DNA of 64,000 nucleotides, taken from Tiliqua scincoides. Taxonomy: Eukaryota > Chordata > Lepidosauria > Squamata > Scincidae. This document shows positions 12,490 through 30,817 of this stretch, piece by piece. The notes under the pieces were generated by a model, which was not told the DNA's origin, ran no database searches, and saw only the letters and a program-made list of their open reading frames with translations. Position numbers and translations under genes: made by a program. Numbering within the stretch: position 1 is the first letter of the stretch; the number at the start of each line of letters is the position of its first letter. Where the stretch lies: the NCBI RefSeq assembly GCF_035046505.1, contig NC_089821.1:198734377-198798376 (forward strand). Reading direction: 5' to 3'.

Positions 12490-13317
12490 TCCTGACCACA
12501 ATGGGCTTACTTCTGAGTAAATAGCACCATTTTCAAATACCTCTTCTGAAAACGTTTATTATGTTAGTATAAGCAGAACTGAGGGAATCAATTATGCACA
12601 GTAAAGCTGAGTTTTGTTAATAACTTTACCACAAGGAAAAAATGGCAGCCATTGTTACACTGGCTGAAAGAGAAGAGAGGAAAAAGAAATTAAGGAGAGG
12701 TCTTGTCAAAATAGGAAAGAGCAACCCACAAACCTTTAAATTAGCAACAAGACATGTATTGGTTCCTCCCACTGATGGACCTACTACTATATATACTGTG
12801 TGGCTCGGTTCACAGGCTGTCATTCTACCAGCAGTTAATCAGTGTACATTGATCAGGCATTTAATATTTTGACATTCATGACCAAAGTGCCCCCATTTTT
12901 GTGAACCCTGAACTCTCTGATTTTTTTGTAAACCAGTTTCTGGTAGTTTTGCATAAAGTTTTGCATAAAGGCAGGATTGCAAAATGCCTGCATGTAGGTA
13001 TGGCCCTGCCAGAAGTGTGTTTCTAGGCTACAAGGAGAGCTGAAGAGGAAACTGGCAGATCTTGAGACACGGCTGTTGCAAAAACTTGTAAGCTCTGCAG
13101 ACGTGAGGTCAGGATGGGAGGGAGGCGAGGGGTGGCTGAGAAAGTGTGACCTTCAACTTCTCTTTGTGATAGCATGGAATAAATCCATTTTTGACCACTC
13201 CAGAAGACCCCAATCTCCAGAGAACCAATATGATAAGGCCAGACAAGAAGTCAATGAGAGATGGTACAATGAAAGGCCTCATCCAAAGGTTGAAGAGATA
13301 AGGTACTGAAGCTGGCA
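12490..13317. other. Left flank of the array
   Basis: 12752-12886 matches 36173-36306. The next 430 bp are unique to copy 1 and include a short open frame at about 13170-13309 ending HPKVEEIRY. No protein family was recognised. Confidence 0.4.
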
Positions 13318-13640
13318 GACATCCATAGTTACTGGTTTTCTCTTGCTCTGAAACAGCAATTCCATCATGTGCAAAACAATCAGTTTGCCTCAGTAAATAT
13401 GAGTGAGAACGTGGAAGACAAGAGTGTATGAATGAACGGAGAACACTTTTCATCTTGTTCTCCAAGTTGAAGTTGCACGATCATTTCAATGTCGCAACAT
13501 GATTCTCTGGCTGCAGGGTATGTGTGAGATGAGATAATGAGTAGGGCGCTAGGACGTGGTTGTATTAATAGCTTAGCTTGCCATTTTCTTTGCTGAGATG
13601 TACTCAATAAAGCTTTCTTTAAAGTTGGTAATGACAGATG
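13318..13640 (+). mobile_element. Possible LTR remnant (ERV1-like), fossil, unit A
   Basis: Carries caataaagctttcttt near its end and is followed in unit B by a primer-site-like stretch. No coding parts. Old enough to be shared by both blocks. Weak evidence. Confidence 0.3.
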
Positions 13641-14331
13641 ACTGTCTAAGCCAGTTTCCCTTTCCATTGTTACATGATACTGTTACATGGTTTATTGTAT
13701 ATTCATAAGCGGTAGTCACTTTGCAATTGCCTGTTTTCCATCAGATTAAAGGCCAGGGAAGTGTTTGTTAATTTGGTTAAAGATATGCTAGAGTAGCATT
13801 TGTCCGAGTATTGTTGGTCATTCACCATTCAAAATAAAGAGCAGAAGTAACAGTGTGCAAGCTGCCCGGCCTCCCTACTCATATATTGGCACTAAATGGG
13901 CACATGTCCCCATTGCCCTCTGAAAGTCAACTTCTGGCTACCCTTAGGAGATAAGACAAACCTGAAGAAGGAAAATGCTAGAACCTCTCACTCAACATGC
14001 TCAAGTGTTCCAAAAGGCAAAACTACAGAATAAACAAGTTAATTAACACAGAAAGATATGTGATACTTATGAGCATCAAACAGAAAGCACTGGATGAAGT
14101 TATTAAACTTGCTGACCCTGGGCCAGTGGCTTTCTGTCAGCTAAAGCCACCCAATCCCTCACCCCACTGCAAACCCCAGATTTCTTGTGAGAAGACACAA
14201 ATGTGTAGGAATCCCATGGATGCTGCCCAGACAAAGGGCAGTTTACCTACATGGTAGTACAACATTTAGAAAGCAATTCCCCATGATCCAGAATTTGATG
14301 TCACACAGCTCTGGCTAGGATTTCAGTGATC

Positions 14332-14337
14332 TTTCTT
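14332..14337 (-). terminator. Variant polyadenylation signal of unit A (AAGAAA)
   Basis: The position of AATAAA in the other four units reads AAGAAA here, a weaker known variant. Confidence 0.5.
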
Positions 14338-14405
14338 TTGAACAAGTACAGATTAAATGTACACACTGCATACATAAATGTTCCTCTTTCCAGCAGAGGG
14401 AAGGC

Positions 14406-21561
<7,156 letters not shown>

Positions 21562-22544
21562 CACTAACACCACTGGTACAGTGATACAAGGGTGACAACT
21601 GTTCCTAGCATTATGAATTATGGTAGAATGAGTATTAACAAAGAGCATGTATAAAAATCATTCTCCCTTGATATTGAGGCATTCAATGTTCCTTCTCAGT
21701 GTCAACCAAGTGCTGAAAATGGATTAACCAGAATGCAAACATCAATGCTATCTGTTTCACTTCAAGGGCTTGCTGTAATTGATCATGTAGCTCTTGAGGT
21801 TCTTAAACTTTGGTCAAAGAATGATTCACATGATTTTGTGGACTTGTTTCATTTTGAGAGGGGGGTCGGGAGTGTTTCATTTGCACCAAAGCCCATGAAA
21901 CCACACACTGCCTTCTTACCACTATCTTTAGGCTAAAAGACTAACCTGTTTTGGATCCTCTCTACATCATTTGAGGATGGGATACCTTTTGCACTACATT
22001 TTCAAATAATACCACTTCCAACATTAGTGACAAATCTTCATGGATCATAAATACAGAGTGCCATTAATCCTGATAATCATGTAAGATATTTTCCAGTTAT
22101 TATTTAAGGCTGCAGTTCTATGCACACTTTCTCCAGAGAAGTCCCATTGAACACAATATGGCTTACTTCTGAGTAGACATGCATAGAATTGTTTTCTAAA
22201 TCAGCAAGATTATTTATTGAGAGATGCAAGGTGATAGTAAACATTCTAGGTACAGTCCCAGAGACTCATCTAAACAGCAACAATATTCCATTTCTTTTTC
22301 CAGGAAGTAATCAAGTCCATAATGGAGGAATTAGTTTGTTCTCAAAGAATAACCATGTCATGCTGTTGTAGCAAAAATGTAAGACTTCTGGCACCATAAA
22401 ACCAGTACAGCATACTTTAATGTGAACAACTTTTCATGTTGCCTTGAAAGATTCTGTCACAAGATTTTCTGTCATTATAATTCAGTAAAACTCTTTCTGC
22501 ACTAATATGTTTTGATGGGACATGCTGATAGAGATAATGCTTAC

Positions 22545-22655
22545 CTTCCAAGAGCTCCTTTAAACCGGTCAGAGAAACTTCTTTTGTTTCCTGGAATTTT
22601 CTAATCAGTCTATGGATCCTGACATTCAGATCCTCAAACACAGGAACTTATTTCT
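22545..22655 (-). other. Likely noncoding first exon (5' UTR) of unit A
   Basis: Lies about 25-30 bases downstream of a TATA box on the minus strand. It ends at a good donor (gaag then gtaagc, at 22545/22544). The next acceptor is ctgtaccag, just upstream of the start codon at 21561. The stretch is open in one frame (LNVRIHRLIRKFQETKE and so on) and could be read in frame into the sulfotransferase. No known domain is seen, and a 5' UTR exon is the simpler reading. The right-hand (5') end is inferred from the TATA distance. Confidence 0.5.
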
Positions 22656-22672
22656 GGTACTTTCTGACTTGA

Positions 22673-22889
22673 TGGACCCTTTATACACCATCAGATATTT
22701 GTAGGTAGTTCCTTAGTAAATCATTGATGCAAATTGATTCTAGTGCAAACACTTGAAATTAATGCAGGCCCTATGATGCAACCTGTTTACATGTACCTGA
22801 TAAGTTTGTACAATTCATGCTGCTGAGCTGTATCAAGAATGTCATGTGCCTTTTTCTTGCTCACACTTGGAATCAAATTGTTCAAAATA
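22673..22889 (-). repeat. Left arm of inverted promoter repeat (unit A)
   Basis: Includes the TATA box and about 200 bp upstream of it. It returns inverted at 23262-23495, for example gtcatgtgcctttttcttgc against gcaagaaaaaggcacatgac. Confidence 0.75.
22680..22685 (-). promoter_or_regulatory. TATA box of unit A
   Basis: TATAAA on the minus strand within ggtgTATAAAGGG, placed just upstream of the candidate 5' UTR exon and conserved in unit B. Confidence 0.55.
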
Positions 22890-23029
22890 TGATGTGTAGA
22901 AGGCACGTCCAGGAGTGCAATCCTGTGTGCCTCTACTCTGAAGATCTATTGTGCTCAATAGAACTTACTCTCAGGCAAGTGCTGGACTACTATAGAATTA
23001 CAGTCTAAATTAGACAAAAGAGAGTCAGA

Positions 23030-23250
23030 CACTGTACAATGTGCTATGTGTACCCGGAACCCGGAATGTCTCCCTGCCGCCTTCTCCCCACCCTCCCCAG
23101 ACCCTTGCATCGGCTGACACAAGTCCCCCCTTTCAAGTCAGTGCGGACGCTGGATTCAGCCTCCACAGGCCGGCATGTGTCCCTGTGCTGGTCCAGCCGA
23201 CTCTCGAGGAGGTGCAAATGTGCTTTTACATGCTTTATTGCTTTACGGCA
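23030..23250. other. GC-rich, CpG-bearing spacer between the promoter arms (unit A)
   Basis: Contains acccggaacccggaatg and several CpGs, unlike the AT-rich flanks. Also in unit B at 50110-50330. The open frames on both strands match nothing known to me. Confidence 0.45.
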
Positions 23251-23261
23251 ATATTGTTCAA

Positions 23262-23495
23262 ATATTGAACAATTTGATTCCAAGTGTGAGCAAGAAAAAG
23301 GCACATGACATTCTTGACACAGCTCAGTAGCATGTATCATACAGACTTGTCAGATGTGTAAAATGGTTGCATCACAGTGCCTGCATTAATTTCAAGTGTT
23401 TGCACTAGAATCAGTTTGCAAACTGCATCTTATTCAATGATTTATTAAGGAACTGTCTTCAATTCAAATATCTGAATGGTGTGTAAAGGGCCCAT
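23262..23495 (+). repeat. Right arm of inverted promoter repeat (unit A)
   Basis: Plus-strand copy of the unit A upstream region ending ggtgtgtaaagggcccataa. TATAAAG follows on the plus strand at 23504-23510 and 23519-23525. Confidence 0.75.
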
Positions 23496-24269
23496 AAAGT
23501 GGGTATAAAGGGTTAGGGTATAAAGTGTGATAAAAGAATATTTGGATGAGTTACATTACATCTTCAAAAGTTGGTATGGAACTTGTCATCTGAAAAATGA
23601 TTGTAGTCCCAGGGATTTCTTCCTGGACAGAAGTGTCCATGTGAACACTTTGCTATAGAAACCTTCTATATTGCTCAGAGTTCTATAACTGTGACCACAC
23701 ATCTAATAAGATCTATAGAGACACAATATAAGACACTATCTAGTACAGTTACAACTAATGATGTACCCCACATTATCCATCCAGTGCAGGAATCCCAGAA
23801 GGGTTTCCCTTTAAATTCAGCCTTTAAATTAGAATTCAGTTTTGTTCACTGACAAGAAGCATGCCAGGTGAAGACCTGCATTTGAACCTCCACATTTTTT
23901 AACAGTTATTTAAACCGGATTTATTCTGTCTTTCCACCCAAATGAATTCATTTGTCAATGAAGCTTGCTGACCATGGCCAGTCGCTATCTGTCAGCCTAA
24001 GCTACACAACACCTCACCCCAATTGCACCTCACCCCAGATTTCCTATAAGAAGAAGATACAAGTGTGTAGGAAGTTATAGATGCTGACCTGATTTCTCCA
24101 AGCAATGGGCAGGGTACCTAAAGGATAACACTCTATTCAGATAATAATTCCCCATGTTTCAGAATTTGGACCCACATTGCTCTAGCTGGGATTTCAGTCA
24201 TCTTTATTTTGAACAAGTATGGGTACACACTGAATATATCAATGTTCCTTTTTTGAGCTGAGGTCAGGC

Positions 24270-24395
24270 TCATAATTCATCTTTGATATCCCAGCAAAAC
24301 TTGAAGGGCAGCTTCTCCATACTCTCCTTGAAAACACTGTTGAACTGTTCACTCTGGGCTACAGTCATCAGGTTTTTCCAGTCTCCCAACAGTAC
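24270..24395 (-). pseudogene. Unit C last exon remnant (126 bp, +1 base)
   Basis: Matches the unit A exon base for base apart from scattered changes and one extra G in the run before the GDWK codons. The frame then ends after about 13 more codons. Confidence 0.8.
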
Positions 24396-24499
24396 CTGGC
24401 CAGGAAGCAGAGAAAGAGAGAGAATAGCTAGGTCAACATGAATATCTAGAACTTCTGTATTTTAAGGGGAAGGAAATACTAGCATAGTACCAAAACCCC

Positions 24500-24830
24500 C
24501 AGTGTTCCAGAACCCCTAGTGAATTAAAAAAAAATAATCAGTGGATACCAAATTAGTGGAAAAATAGCTTTAAAAACCGACTTCCATGTTTCTTGCTCTT
24601 CCATTGTCACCCTAGAATGCACCGGTATAGATGCAATACCACATTCAACCACTAGATGAGGTGAATAATAGAATCTATTGGAATGAAATTATAGTTATTT
24701 AACAGTGTGACAGTAGGAATTTGGATTTTGATGCTTTTTTCCTTGTTCCAAAGCATTTAAAAGTGGACCTCAGTAACAGTGGTGAGTCAAATATTCGTGG
24801 ATAACAAATCAGTGGATACCAAGGTCCCAC
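24500..24830. repeat. DNA-transposon-like repeat in unit C (Tigger-like?)
   Basis: Bounded by cccctagtg and ggataccaaggtcccac, with short inner repeats of cagtggatacca. Also in unit D at about 51600-51915, so older than the block duplication. Confidence 0.35.
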
Positions 24831-25686
24831 TTTTATTCATGAGGAAAAGTTTCTAAGTTGATGGCTAAGACAGGGGAAATTATGTTCTTCAACTATCAAG
24901 GAAGATGCTTAGTGTTTCGAACTAGGCATGAAATCACTAAAGGAGTATTTGCACAGGGGCCATGAAAAGGAACCAATACTAGCAGTTTCTAGGTTTACTT
25001 TTGTACAATCCAAATGTCTCCAACCTCCCTAGGGTGCCTGAAGTGGTGGTCTCCTTCCTGTTGTAGGGAGGTATTCACACTAACAAGGATGACATCCAAG
25101 TCACCTCAGGGTGTACTCCACTTCTTCTTGCTGGGTTGCAACCTCTTCTTGCTATGTTGCCATCTGGCGTGCTCAACAGGAAGAGGAGAAAGCAGTTTGT
25201 GACCCAGCAGGTTCTTGAGTCACCACTGCAGTTGCCGCTTCCCACTGATTCCTTACAGCTGTCCAATTCTCCAGCAGCCAAGGAAGGGGAAGAGAAAGAG
25301 AGAATCAACATGTCTGCTTTATCCCCTTTCCCTGTCCCCATTGGCTGGACAACCACATGATTCTCTGACCTAACCTACAACTCTATTGATTTTCTAGTTG
25401 CTGTTGCTTCCAGTTCTTGGATGGACTCCATTTGTCTGGGTACTGCATGGGAACAGAAGGCTGGCAAATCTGAAGCTGAGCCAAAAGGTGTTGGCCAATT
25501 CTCTTGCAGCTACCACCACCTCTTCCCACACAGTGTCCATATGGAACCTTGTTGTATTTAACAGAGAAGCCTCACAGTCATTGCTATGTTTATGATGAGC
25601 TGTTGTCCATCATGCTGAAATATAGAACTAGTGTTGGCTTTGTAACAACTGGGTGCTACTTGAAATGTAGATCTCCATTCAATCAC

Positions 25687-25867
25687 CTTTGCGAAGAAAG
25701 CGTCCTTTGCTTAAATCAATTAAATCAGAACTAAAGTTCTCATAGTTATTTCTGTGATCCAGTCTCATTTTATCAAATGTAGCTTTGTCCACAACCTCGT
25801 CTACTTCCTCTTCAGTCAGCCTCCTTGCCAGGAAGTTGCTTATTTTCAGTACAGTGCCTTGCAGATC
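25687..25867 (-). pseudogene. Unit C exon 5, open (181 bp)
   Basis: DLQGTVLKISNFLARR through NYENFSSDLIDL and GRFLRKG, with acceptor ttcag and donor gtgatt. It is intact but belongs to a broken gene. Confidence 0.8.
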
Positions 25868-26923
25868 CTGAATTGGACAAAGTTTTCACAGCAAGTCAGT
25901 TACCATGGTGTTATATTACATAACCTAAGAACACAGAACAAGAAAGATAATGAACAATATCTCAGAGGTTGAAAGTTCAATTGGCAGTGAACTTTGCTTG
26001 TGTACTTGAGGTCAGTTGTATAACGTAACATTCTCCACTTGGTTTGCCTGTTGAATTGCTGTTGAATATGCTTACATATGGGTTACTTCATCAACTTTTC
26101 CAACTGCTTCTATGTTCCAGAATCCAAGGGATCCTGAAGGCTTTGGAAAAGGCTTGGCTGAAGGTCAAAATAAAGATGGCTCTTATATGTTGTTTGATAT
26201 GAAGTGGAGAGCCTCATTCTCCCCCACTCCTCTGGCTTCAATCCAGTTGCACCAATGGCTGAGGGGGGTAGTGGTTTTGGGTCTCAGAAGCCTTCTCCAT
26301 ATAGAACATTTTTTCTATATGGTGGCTTTAACTGCACAAGCATCCCTGCCTGTTTTGTCCCTTGCAAGTCACCATAGTGACTGAGCTGATCAGTAGCTCT
26401 GCTTGTTCCTTCCGTGTTTGTGTTGCTTTAAAGAGACAGAGCAGAAAGGAGCAGCTTCAGAAAGGCAAAATGTACATTTTTTTTTTTTAAAACTTGCTGT
26501 GTTAGGTGAGGTTCTGCCTCCCCTGCCATCCCTGACTGCACCTCACTGGATCAAGGCTGGGAAGGGGATTATGAAATCAGTGGCATTGCTGCCACTGTAA
26601 TTGCCCCCTTACCACCTTGATACACACACATACTTCCACCCCAGTCTCTGCTCTGTTCCTCCTCAAACCCCCACCATTCCTCCCACCCGCTGGCCACCCC
26701 CACACCAACATACTGACACTGGGGTTCCCACAGCAACTGTTGCCAGTTGTGTGGGACACTGGGGTTCCCGCAGTTGTGCAGATATAGCTGCTTACCTCTT
26801 GTGGTGGCAGCCAGTCTGCCCTTTACAGCACATCACTGTTTGTCATGGATGTAAACGCTCTGCATCAGCAGAATACACAGAGGCCCAATAGGATTGGCCA
26901 GAAATACTTGTGCCGAGTCTTAC

Positions 26924-27005
26924 CTTCTTCATTTCTTCATACGTGAGGAAGAGGATACTGAAGCACACCAGCCTTCAGTGTGGTCCAGCCAGGACATATA
27001 TGCCA
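26924..27005 (-). pseudogene. Unit C exon 4 remnant (82 bp)
   Basis: Reads VAYMSWLDHTEGWCA, then a 13-bp loss relative to units A and B. Acceptor gttag and donor gtaaga are kept. Confidence 0.8.
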
Positions 27006-27102
27006 CTAACAGGAGATAAGTTGTTTGGATATCAATGTTAGTGCAGATCTAAAGGCAAATTGGTATAGTTAGAAGCTAGGATGTAAGTTGAGTAGTTCAA
27101 AG

Positions 27103-27200
27103 CAGAGGCGTAGCTAGGTCATTTGACACCCAAGGCCCATAAATTTTTGACAGCCCCCCATGCAAATGACAAAATTATTTTCAGTAATAGTCATGACATG
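27103..27200. repeat. Fragment of hAT-type repeat (unit C)
   Basis: One end only, cagaggcgtagctaggtc, resembling the CAGTGGCGTAGCTA ends. Counterpart in unit D near 54983. Confidence 0.4.
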
Positions 27201-28559
27201 AATAACGGCCAGAAAATAAACACAGTGAAGATTTCCCCACAAGCAGGGGATGAGTGCCCTCCCCTGCGGTTCCTCCCTTGCACATAATACTCAGTGACAT
27301 ACTGATCCTGCATCCAGAGGTTCACGTAGTCATCATGGTTAATAACCACTCATGAAAATTGAATAAGGTCACCCTAGGACTAGATGCAGAACGAAGAACA
27401 TTTTTAGCGGAGTCCAGCAGGTCAGGGTGGCATGTGCTGCTCTGGGGTTGCCGAACCTTGGGGGGGGCGTTTGGTGACCCCAAGCGCTGGAGGCACCACT
27501 GGGATGGAAGCTCTTGGACTCCTGGGAAATTCAGCCCTGAGCAATAGAGGTCTCAGACATGGAAAAGAGGGAGGTATTTCCAACCCCCGCAGTTCTCCTC
27601 CCTAGCCACGCTCCTGCTCAGCACTCACAGGCATGCTGGCTTATCTCCAGCTGGGCTGCCTCGCCTGTATGGGCTTGTCATCACTGGCCTGCCCTGGCGC
27701 TTTATATGGGCAACCCTGTGCTTATTGATTGCCTCCTTATCCCCTGACCCCTCTCCTGTTATTTGGCCCATCCTCTCATCATCCTGGCTCCTCCGTACCA
27801 CCCTTGCATTCCCTCGGCCCTGGGTGCCAGCATTGGCCTCCTCTGATTGAGTTCATGGAGTTCAGGTAGTGGAAGCTAATGACACCTTCTTAGAAATGCG
27901 TGTGGAAGAGGCAGTCCTCTGTTGCTGAGGCCCAAAATCGCCCCAGAAGACCCTGCAGTGGATATGTCAGTTAGCCTGAGAATCATCTCAGTCTAGTTAT
28001 CTAAGAGCATAGGGAGAAATGTTTCAAGAGTCTACATGATAGCTCTCCTCCTGATCAGTGAATGGTTTCCCCAGAAGTAAGTGAACAAGAGCAAATTAAC
28101 TCTGGCAAAGTCATCCCCTGGTCCTAGAACAGGGGTCAGTAACCTGCGGCTCTAGAGCCGCATGTGGCTCTTTCAGCTGCCTGCTGCAGCTCCTCCAGGT
28201 GAAAGTGGCAAAGAGTGTGACAAGAGGCACCTGTGTTGGGAGGGCAGGCTGCTTCCCTCCGTCCCCTGAACTCACTGCCCTCCTCTCCCTTCACCCCCAC
28301 CTGCCCAGCATTGGTTTCCCTTTTCAATTTTGCCCACTCTGCAGGCTTAAGCTCCCTGTTTTTCCCTTCCCCAACTCTCCAGCAGGCTCCTGGCTTTTTC
28401 TGTTGGAATGGCTCAGGGCCCTTCACTGGCTGACCATCAGCCAATCCTGAGCCGCCCTCCTCCTCAGCCATTGCAAGCCCTTGCAGCCCGCCTTTACCTG
28501 AGCAGGTTCCCACTCAGTGCAAGGAGAGGCTTTTCCTCCACAGCAGAGGAGACATCCTG

Positions 28560-29105
28560 TGTGTCTACTCAGTAGTAAACCCCATTACAGTGGATGAAGC
28601 TTACTCCCAGGAAAGGGTGCCTGGGATGGTAGCCTTGGCACCTGCTCCTATGCATGTCTACTCAGTTGTAAGCCCCATTACAGAGGATGAAGCTTACTCC
28701 CAGGAAAGGGTGCCTGGGATGGCAGCCTTGAAGCCTGCTCAAGGCCAAGTGCAAGGATGGGTGAGTGGGAGCCCGCACAGGTCTGTTCCAGAGTAAGCCC
28801 TGATGTAGTCCCTGGGCTACTCCCAGGAAGGTGTGGAGGGCTGTAGCCTCAGTCTCCTCCTGTGCAGGTCTACTCACAAGTAAGCCCCGCTGTAGTCAGT
28901 GGGGCTTCCTCCCAGGAAGGTGTGGAGGGCTGCAGCCTCAGCCCCCTCCTATGTAGGTCTACTCACAAGTAGTCAGTGAGGCTTCCTCCCAGGAAAGTGT
29001 GGAGAGGACTGCAGCCTGAGAGCTCCAACCAACTTATCTGCTCAGAAGTCCCATTGTAGCCAATGCGGCTTACTCCCAGGATAGTGTGGAGAGGGTTGCA
29101 GCCTG
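28560..29105. repeat. Diverged array of about six hairpin-type repeat units
   Basis: Units of about 75-125 bp each begin gtctactcag or similar and contain ttactcccaggaa and a tgcagcct end. The unit is the dispersed lizard repeat also found singly at 2808-2890, 22110-22190, 49448-49540 and 58325-58415. Confidence 0.6.
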
Positions 29106-29317
29106 AGTGAGGGAGAGCAGGCAGGCAGGCAGGGCAGAAGCTGGCCTGTGGTTGCCCCCCCACCTTCCCCCCCCAGCTCTGGCTTCTTCTCTTCTCTGGC
29201 TTCACAGACACCTCTGGAGTCTGTGTCCTTTTTTCCTTCCAGCAGGGTGCCTCTGGAAGGTGGGGGGGGGGGGTTCTTTAGTATCCATGTAAGATAAGCA
29301 GATGTCATAACCGCCAT

Positions 29318-29850
29318 ATGTATTGGAATCCTGGAAGATCTGGTGAGGAGGTAGATGTGGTGTCAGCAGTGGCCCCTTTAAGGGTAAGGCCTGGGCATCC
29401 AGCAGAGTGTGCTGCACAGCTGCAGCCACTTGAAGGCAATAGGGCCCTCAGGGATATAAGGAGCACCTGAGGAAGGGGGTGTGGGTTGTAGAAGGAGTGC
29501 AGGTTGGAGGTAGGAGGGGAGGCTGGCTTGGCTTATTGACTTTGACTTGGATACTCTGACTGATTTGACTGACTGACTGACTTTGGAATCTGATCTTGGA
29601 CTGTGACTTGGCTTATTGACTTTGGACTCTGCCCTGGATGCTCTGACTGACTTTGTGACTAATGGACTGCTGGAGACACTGGAGTTTGGTGTGTGGCTGC
29701 TGTGCCCAAGACCTGCTGATGACCCAGGGTCTGCTGTAGTGGTGGGAGGCTGTTGGCAGGAGAGAGGACCTCTGCAGGTTGAACAGGCGAGCTACCCTGG
29801 AGGTGGGGTCCAGCAGGACTGCAGGGCAGAACCAGGGTCATTTGTTGGGG
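29318..29850 (+). repeat. Second copy of the LTR-like repeat, inside a hAT element
   Basis: Contains gtggtgtcagcagtggcccc, gggatataaggagcacctga and gactgactga runs, in the opposite orientation to 5370-6240. Confidence 0.5.
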
Positions 29851-30462
29851 GAAAGAAGGGGAGCTAATTTGCTTAAAGTGGGCCTAATTCTCCAGGCAGA
29901 GAATGGCCTTGGAATCAGGCAAAACACCATAGAGGACCAGGAGTCTGAAAACACAGGACAAGAATGTATGACAAAACTAACTAAAAGCTACAAAAGGGGG
30001 CTACATTATAAAAATGGGACCTATAAGAGCATAAAGGTGAAAAAAAACTATATATGCAGTATTATCTTCATTTTAGATGTCAAAAGGGTTTGGTGGCTCC
30101 TGAGGTTTTTTCCCCCTCCGGAAAATGGGTCCAAATGGCTCTTTGAATGTTTAAGGTTGCCGACCCCTGTCCTAGAACCTATTCAGGTTTTACCAGCATT
30201 TATTGAAATGCACATTCACAACTAGCACTACATTATCATGAAAACATGATTGTATTCATATAGTGTAAACTTCTTTATTAGTTTTAACTATATAGAAGGA
30301 GTGTGAAATTGAACATATTTTAAAAGCAGGTCAGAGTTCCCTGTAGCAACCAGCAGAATCTATCCTAGCATTCTGAATATTTTTTTTACTGCTGTTTCAA
30401 AAACATGCTCTCCAGGGAGAAGGAAAGCAAAGATGCTTCAACATGCAGTAGCCAATAAATAC

Positions 30463-30589
30463 CTTTTCCAACAAAAAATCTCTCCATTAAAATATTAAAG
30501 TCTTCTATTTCTTCAAGTGACTTTGAAAATTTGGAAAAATGATAATAAGAGACCAAGACGTCCTTTGGGTTTCTGGTCACATAAATAAC
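30463..30589 (-). pseudogene. Unit C exon 3, open (127 bp)
   Basis: VIYVTRNPKDVLVSYYHF through LMERFFVGK. PAPS-site residues are kept; the donor is weaker (gtattt). Confidence 0.8.
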
Positions 30590-30817
30590 CTGCAGGAATA
30601 AAAAAAATATTTCTAATCACCATCCTTGTAGATTAGTGGAACCCAGAGATTAGGGGGGAAAAATTTTCCCTAAGAATTGCACTCTTACTCCTTGGTACTT
30701 CTGATGATGTCCTCAGTATGCTTTACAGCCCTTGTGACCTTCTGTCTCTCAACATTACCACATACCCAGAGTTTCTTTTTAACTCTGGAAAAGAAACTGC
30801 TTTCCTATCTTGTTTAA

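Larger units (their letters stand above)
28130..30169. mobile_element. Nonautonomous hAT element (2040 bp) in unit C intron
   Basis: Ends CAGGGGTCAGTAACCTGCGG and, inverted, CAGGGGTCGGCAACC. Flanked by the 8-bp duplication TCCTAGAA at 28122-28129 and 30170-30177. Unit D has one uninterrupted TCCTAGAA at 56020-56027. Inside are hairpin-repeat arrays (28560-29105) and a second repeat (29318-29850). No transposase frame was seen. Confidence 0.9.

Noticed and set aside
12642-12872. Frame ending near TIYTVWLGSQAVILPAV, faintly like a cytochrome P450 strand
   Set aside because: Too short, no heme or helix motifs, no matching exons nearby; the likeness may be chance.
22417-22641. Peptide LNVRIHRLIRKFQETKE as an exon of an unknown protein
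   Set aside because: Its place just downstream of a TATA box and its good donor fit a 5' UTR exon of the sulfotransferase better. No domain is recognisable.
23044-23340. 98-codon minus-strand frame in the GC-rich spacer, also in unit B
   Set aside because: It crosses the end of the inverted promoter repeat, and overlapping frames are equally open. No family match.
28136-28513. 125-codon minus-strand frame at the left end of the hAT element
   Set aside because: Low-complexity Glu/Lys/Gly-rich reading of a GC-rich repeat with no transposase signature.
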